A stretch of DNA of 64,000 bases. Source: Typha latifolia (Eukaryota; Streptophyta; Magnoliopsida; Poales; Typhaceae). Positions 58,658 through 64,000 of this stretch are shown here, in pieces (position 1 is the stretch's first letter; each line of letters opens with the position of its first letter). Location: contig CM034110.1 in assembly GCA_019914945.1 (NCBI GenBank), forward strand, positions 5,721,808 through 5,785,807, read 5' to 3'. The notes beneath the pieces are model-generated. The model was not told the origin of the DNA. It did not search any database and worked only from the letters and a program-made list of their open reading frames with translations. The position numbers were made by a program, and so were the translations under genes.

Positions 58658-59639
58658 GTATAGCTATAAGTGGATGGATCATGGATGGTTTGGTTTGAGT
58701 TGGTCGTTGCTTCATACACAGACGCAAGAAGACGAGATATAATTGAGAAAGCTGACACCAGTAATATTGACAGTTAATTGAACACCACTACGTACATCAT
58801 TTAGGATAATACAAGTAGCATTCAAAGTATTCAAGTCTTATCCCCCTCTTTCCTTCTAAATTTCTAATTCGTACTTACACGCATTATTCAATAAATTTAA
58901 TTGCTATTGACCAGATATCTAAGTTTAAATAGTACAAATAGGGAGCAAAACAAAACATATAGACAACCACAAACAAGGTTTGGTGGAGGGGAGAGCTTGT
59001 CAAACCCTAGCAGCACGATCTACTAGGGTCTAGGGTTGGCCCTGTACAAGCCTCAAATCTTAGTTATTAAATAAGTTTCACAATTGGATAATTAATAATT
59101 TACTCAAATAATAGAACTATTTATTCCATAGGGGTATTATGGTAATTTAAATTTTTTTTAATATTAAGTTTCGATGAATATGTTACAATTTCATATTAGT
59201 CTAAACCATAGAGCGGCAAAGTGATGCAAATAAAAGTTTACAATGGCTAATTTGTAGTTTACCATATCTAAAAACGATTATAGAATCTCCCAAAATAGTA
59301 AATGCATTAAGCATCTCTAGTGAAAGACAAATAATAAAAGGAAGGTGATGTCACTGTTCAAATGAGATTAGAAGGGAATTGGTTAGTTGTATTTTATAAT
59401 AATATTTTTATTAAATGGGTGTTATAATAGGGTTTTTTTAATAATTGCCACCGTAAATTTTTAAATATTTATATTGCTACTACATTCTTTAAAATATTAA
59501 AATTATTATTAAAATATTTTGATTCTTGTAGAATTGTTATTATGGCTGTTTTCTTAACAGAATTTTTCAAACAGATTATTATTGAAGTTAATAAACACAT
59601 ATAAATAACTGAATTACCCGCTTTTCTTTAAGTTGATGG
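58658..59639. other. No gene recognised
   Basis: AT-rich intergenic DNA, including the 5' flank of the minus-strand gene. A MULE terminal repeat was looked for and not found. Confidence 0.4.
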
Positions 59640-61312
59640 TTAGAATATTTCCCAAAAGAATTATTATTGTTTGCAAATTAAATCCTTGATACCAGAACAC
59701 AAATGTGGTAGGGATTTTAAAAATCATCTTGTTAACTCCTATTATTTGTTACAAATATATATTAACAAGTTTAGAGATGATCCTGATTAAAAGATTAGCT
59801 CAATGCAAAAGTTTGTTTAGAGAGATTTACTAAGGGAGCAAAAAGAAAAGCTAGAGAGATAGTGGATGGTGATAGTAGAGCTCAATTTGCAAAACTAAGG
59901 GAGTATTGTGTAAACGTAAAACAATATAACTCAAACAGTGCTATATTATTGAAAGTGGAAAGACCAAGCATAGAGCTTCCACCTATATTTCAAAAATTAT
60001 ATGTCAAATATGAGGCACAAAAGATTGGTTTTTTGACTACTGCAGACCTATTATTGGACTTGATGGTTACCACCTCAAAGGAACATATGGTGGTCAATTA
60101 TTGTCAGCAGTAGGAAGAGATGGGAATGACAACATGTTCCCAATTGCCATTGTAGTTGTAAAGGCAGAAACAAAAGACTCCTACCTCTAGTTTTTAGGTG
60201 AGTTGATGAGTAACTTGGAGTTTGATAGTGAAAGTGGTTTGGTATTCATATCTGATAGACAAAAAAGTTGGGTCCTTACATTTAAAGAGTTAATGCCAAA
60301 TGTTAAACACAGATTTTGTTTGAGACACTTGTACAATAACTTCAAGATTAAATTCAAAGGAAAATTATTGAAAGACAAGTTATGTGGCTGCCTCAGCAAG
60401 GACAATAAAGGAGTTTGAGTATCATTTGGGGGTGTTCAAGCAATTAGAACCTGAGGGCAAAGCTTATTAGTGGCTAAAGAGAATTCCAGCTTTCTTATGG
60501 TCAAAATCACATTTCATTCCGAGTAGATGTGATATATTGGTGAATAACTTAAGTGAGTTATTTAATAGCTACACTTTAGAAGTAAGAGACAAACCTATCA
60601 TAAGCATGTTGGAATGGATTAAAAGAAAATTGATGAATAGAATCCAAATTAAGAAGCAAGGCATACAAAAGTTTAATGGTCAAGTCTGTCCTAATATTTA
60701 TGCAAAGCTTGAGAAAGTCAACATAGAAGCAAGGAATTGTTTTCCAACATATGCTGGTTTAAAAATATTTGAAGTGGATTTTTATGATACTAGGTATACT
60801 GTTGACCTAGAAGCAAAAACTTGTGGGTGTAGAATCTGAGATTTAACTGGAATCCCATGTAAACATGTTGTTAGTTGTATATATGTGCCAAAAAACTTAC
60901 TGAGAGTTATGTTCATCTTCATTACTTGAAGCACACATGTATGCAAGAATATAGTTCCATGATACACCCTGTGCCAGGGCAACATGACTGGGTGAGCAGT
61001 ATTGATGAATCAATAGCTCCACCAATTTATAGGAAAGCACCTGGGAGACCAAAAAAACTGAGGAGGAGGGAATCAGATGAACTAGCAAGTCATATTTTAA
61101 TTTCTAAAAGGAATAAATATATGGTTTGTGCAAGATGCTTACAAAAAGGTCATAACAAAAGAGAGTGTAAAGGTCCAGTGCACCCTAATTCAAAATTGAT
61201 GAAGAAGAATAATATTCAACCATCAACTCAGCTTACTTCATCATCAACATCTCAACCTACTTTGTCATCTCAGGCTCCAACAACGGTATTTGATAAACTA
61301 ATGTTTTGTTAA
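59640..61312 (+). pseudogene. Mutator-like (MuDR/MULE) transposase, decayed
   Basis: In shifting frames one can read, in order: the N-terminal MULE domain end (PEHKCGRDFKN near 59690, DSRAQFAKLREYCVN from 59870, PPIFQKLYVKYEAQK), and the transposase core with GLDGYHLKGTYGGQLLSAVG (59 to 60.1 kb; first catalytic Asp). Next come FISDRQKSWVL and VKHRFCLRHLYNNF (60.25-60.34 kb), CDILVNNLSELFNSY (60.53 kb) and RDKPIISMLEWIKRKLM. A SWIM zinc finger follows (CGCRI, stop, DLTGIPCKHVVSC, near 60.82-60.87 kb). The C-terminal tail has a second Cys/His knuckle (CARCLQKGHNKREC, 61132-61170) and a Ser/Thr-rich end. At least three frame changes and several stops show it is dead. Confidence 0.85.
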
Positions 61313-61508
61313 ATTTTTCTTTGTTTTGTTTGGTCTCTGTTAATTTCTTAGTCACTAATTTTATGTTACACTTGTAGCCTCCTAATTTTATGTTACACCA
61401 ACATCAAGTCGATACATTACTAATATCAAATTATCCATTACAAGCTGATATATTGGTAACATTAATTATTGTCATACAATCATATAGAGTATCAAAATGA
61501 TAAACAGT

Positions 61509-61888
61509 TTAACCCATATCCCAACTAAAGCTTTGAAAATAAAAGCTCCCTTTCTTCTTAGCTGTAGCTAATTTCATATCTAATTTATTAATTTTTTGCA
61601 TCATCCTTGGTAACACTTCTCTTCCACGTTGGCATAATGGTGGATCAAGCCATTCGAAATAGCCACAATGTGTATTATTGCCCTAAAAATTGCACCATTA
61701 GATGTAATCTAACTACTAATTAAGTTTCATAAAAAATTAGGTTTAAAAATACTTACCATATAATTAGCACAACCTAGAAACCTTCTCCCCATGTTACCAT
61801 ATGTCCAAGCTGTTTTAATTGGAGCTCTTTGACCACAATAGCATTACCTTAACAGATTATCTATAATTAATGGTTGGGAAGAGACCAT
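61509..61888 (-). pseudogene. GRF-type zinc-finger protein relic, two exons
   Basis: Exon 1 (61888-61757) reads ATG, 13 further codons, an in-frame TAA at 61846-61844, then CYCGQRAPIKTAWTYGNMGR and RFLGCANYM before a GTAAGT donor. Exon 2 (61682-61509) begins after TTTTTAG and reads GNNTHCGYFEWLDPPLCQRG then PRMMQKINKLDMK and a stop. The spaced cysteines and FxGC, GYFEWLDPP phrases are the GRF zinc-ribbon signature. This DNA- or RNA-binding domain is common in plant orphan proteins and near MULEs. The stop before the first cysteine suggests a pseudogene, unless another first exon is used. It is tail-to-tail with the MULE. Confidence 0.65.
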
Positions 61889-62670
61889 GAAAGAGGCCGT
61901 TAGTGGGAAAAAAAAAGTAAAATGAAGAAAGAAAATAGGTAAAAAGAGAAAGAATAGTCTTACACAAGAGGAAAGGTAATTTTGTCTTTAAAAAACTAGA
62001 AATGAAGGGAAATAATCTCACCAACTAGCTTTAATAGTAATTTAGCCGCGCTTTATTAAGTTAGACAGTAAATCTAATAGTATCACTTTAGTAAGTACAA
62101 TAACTAATTTGAAACTTTTTAAAGTACAGAGCGGTAAAATAATTTAACATAAATAGAGAGGAATAAAATATATTTAACCTAAAAAATAATTAAAAAATAG
62201 AAAAAGAAACAAAATGATAAAAACTGCAATGTCACTATTGAAATACGGATTACAAGTTGGTTTTCAACTTATGCCAGTCCTAATTAAGAAGCCTCGGGGT
62301 TACCTGATGATCTCTTGCCAACTAGCCACTTAATTTACTCTTTTATTATGCTAATTTTATTGTCTTATTAAAAATATTCGGAAATTTATCAAAAACAAAA
62401 TCATACAATTTGCATACTATTTGAATAGCCAAATCACTGTATGATAATTATAACTTTAGTTTTAGGGAATTCGTATCACAGACTCTAGTAAAACACTAGT
62501 AAATATCAAAAAGTTAGAAAAAACACTAGTAGATATGAGATACCAAGACATAAATAGCTCCCATTGGGATATGTTCACCAAAGTTTTCAGAAGAATATTA
62601 GGTCAAAAATCAGGATAACTGGGTATAGAATGCCATCTCCATTTGCTTGATGTAGAAGTAGAAGAGATCT
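61889..62670. other. No gene recognised
   Basis: AT-rich. The right end should be the 3' UTR of the asparaginyl-tRNA synthetase gene. Confidence 0.45.
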
Positions 62671-62854
62671 TCAGAGATCAGCCTTCCCTGGGTATCTAGG
62701 GAAGGGGATGACATCTCTGATGTTATCAAGGCCAGTGGCGAAAAGGATCATTCGCTCAAAACCCAAACCAAATCCACTGTGCTTGACGGTCCCGTAACGG
62801 CGAAGGTCCAAGTACCATTCATATGGCTCTAGAGGCAACCCAGAATCCAATATC
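62671..62854 (-). CDS. Cytosolic asparaginyl-tRNA synthetase, last exon (partial gene)
   Basis: Class IIb aminoacyl-tRNA synthetase that charges tRNA-Asn. The exon starts at 62854 after TTATCAG, finishing an Arg codon. It reads [20 protein letters not shown], then [20 protein letters not shown] and [20 protein letters not shown], then stop. The GFGLGFERM segment is class II motif 3, which binds ATP, and the FPRxPG ending is the enzyme's normal C-terminus. AspRS and LysRS differ in this tail, so AsnRS is preferred. No earlier exon is found up to 64000, so the upstream intron is longer than 1.1 kb and the gene runs off the window. Confidence 0.9.
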
Positions 62855-64000
62855 CTGATAAGAGGAGAGCACACAGATAATAACTATGCAGTAGTCAACT
62901 ATTAGCATCATAACAATAAATAATCCAAGCTCATGAGAGATCAAGTATGATTCATGAACAAGCAGAACACAAAATTCAAACCCTGTTAAAGAGCAATTGG
63001 GACTCTTATCCTTTCTTTCGGATTTCCTCAAATTCCAGAGGCTTAATTCAGGTCAGCTCAGATGCCTTTCGATAATAAAGGATAGCTTGCTTCTTATTGC
63101 TCAGGTCAAGACAGCTATCAAGTTGCTGAGTCAATGTTGGTATAATAACTCATTGATTGGAATCAGCTAAAATAGCATAAGATATCATAGGAACAATGGC
63201 TTTCTAATTGTTTGAAAAATTGATGTTGACGGGAATGGATTCCTAAACTATATCGACATGGCAACAAACCTTTTCCATACAAGCAAACAGGAGCCGGACA
63301 GCAAGTTATTGGGCCTTGTTTGTTTTGAGTTCAAAGGGGTCCTTGAACTTGATCAAAAACCCCTAACCTAGTTCAGTAACTAGACACCTTTTTAATTTTT
63401 TTTTCCTAATCAAATTCAATCCCCAGTAAATAAATAATACATAAATTCTAATATTCTTTCAAATTTATTTCAATTTCACCTTTAATATGACTTAAATCTA
63501 TCAATTTCATGTCTTGCCAATATTCTCTCTCCCTCGCTCTCTCTTCCAAAAAATATATAATTTTTTATTCAAAAAGAGCTCATCTTTAATCATGGCTCAC
63601 AAAAAATAACACTAAAAAAAATTTGTATAAACAAATGAAAAAAAATTATTATTTAATATAATTTTGTGAAAGGTTTAGTGAGTTTAAAATGGATAACCTG
63701 CCTTTATATTTTATAAATTAATAATAATATTTTCATACTATTTGCATGACACATACTCAATTTCTCTAAAAAGATAAATATATTTCACTTTTTCATGTCA
63801 CGTCAAGTAGGGGTGCATGTTGTCTCATTCTTTTTTACTATCGTCCTCGTAATATTATATTATTATTTAAAATAAAATATTAATCTTACATTATCTTAAT
63901 AAATAAATAAAAATAATATGTAAGCCCATTTGCAGCCATTTAAGCATGCAAATCAGTATTAAAAAGCTTTTAACTGATTAAATAAATAATAGTTTTAAAT
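62855..64000. other. Presumed intron of the asparaginyl-tRNA synthetase gene
   Basis: AT-rich, with no second exon and no recognisable repeat family. The region right of about 63300 is especially AT-rich. Confidence 0.45.

Noticed and set aside
58503..58727. Upstream extension of the coiled-coil gene to the ATG at 58758
   Set aside because: It would start upstream of the TATA box at 58648-58657, and the added residues look like random translation of promoter DNA.
59200..62150. Similar 'agagcggcaaag' and 'agagcggtaaaa' words on either side of the MULE, considered as terminal repeats
   Set aside because: They are in direct, not inverted, orientation and the similarity does not extend.
1..64000. 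CRISPR arrays, bacterial operons, tRNA or rRNA genes
   Set aside because: No spaced direct repeats of that type, no ribosome-binding-site gene order, and no cloverleaf or rRNA sequence recognised. The short tRNA-like words found are retrotransposon primer-binding sites.

Overview
The window is nuclear DNA of a flowering plant, probably a monocot. It holds intron-split housekeeping genes with GT/AG junctions embedded in AT-rich, retrotransposon-rich DNA: nested Ty3/gypsy and Ty1/copia elements, MITE-like inverted-repeat elements, a Mutator-like transposase and a PIF/Harbinger remnant. There is no sign of bacterial or organellar DNA. The lineage is inferred from gene content and style only. A non-grass monocot is my best guess, and the species is not determined.

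Layout. 1-1076 is the 3' part of a gypsy LTR. 1800-1953 (-) is exon 1 of TON2/FASS, head-to-head with an intronless PPR gene (2240-3715, +). 5.2-22.0 kb is a retrotransposon nest: a copia element whose gag is split by an inverted-repeat element, a long gypsy LTR, an antisense copia pol, a gypsy element bounded by a CTATA target duplication, more copia pol, then a second sense copia with its 3' LTR. 22.1-22.5 kb is a MITE. 23780-27540 (-) is a six-exon rumi/CAP10-type O-glucosyltransferase, head-to-head with a three-exon gene resembling complex I assembly factor NDUFAF4 (28130-32143, +). A Harbinger remnant follows. 34074-42562 (-) is a complete 11-exon gamma-tubulin gene, and 44847-47376 (+) a three-exon phi-class glutathione S-transferase. 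48.4-57.5 kb is a MITE plus an antisense copia element interrupted by a second gypsy element with an AACAC duplication. 58096-58566 (-) is a short coiled-coil, tail-anchored RPW8/Rx-N-like protein. 59.6-61.9 kb holds a decayed MULE transposase and a GRF zinc-finger relic. 62671-62854 (-) is the last exon of asparaginyl-tRNA synthetase.

The cellular genes do not form one pathway. Two (TON2 and gamma-tubulin) act in cortical microtubule organisation, and two pairs share divergent promoters. The transposons carry most of the structural interest. The first gypsy element keeps one uninterrupted frame for about 2.5 kb apart from ten stop codons, all TAA or TAG and all explicable as C-to-T changes of glutamine codons. 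Both gypsy elements have lost the same part, from pol into the 3' LTR. The least explained gene is the small tail-anchored coiled-coil protein at 58.1 kb.

All exon boundaries were worked out by hand from splice signals, reading phase and family knowledge. No alignment or database search was run.
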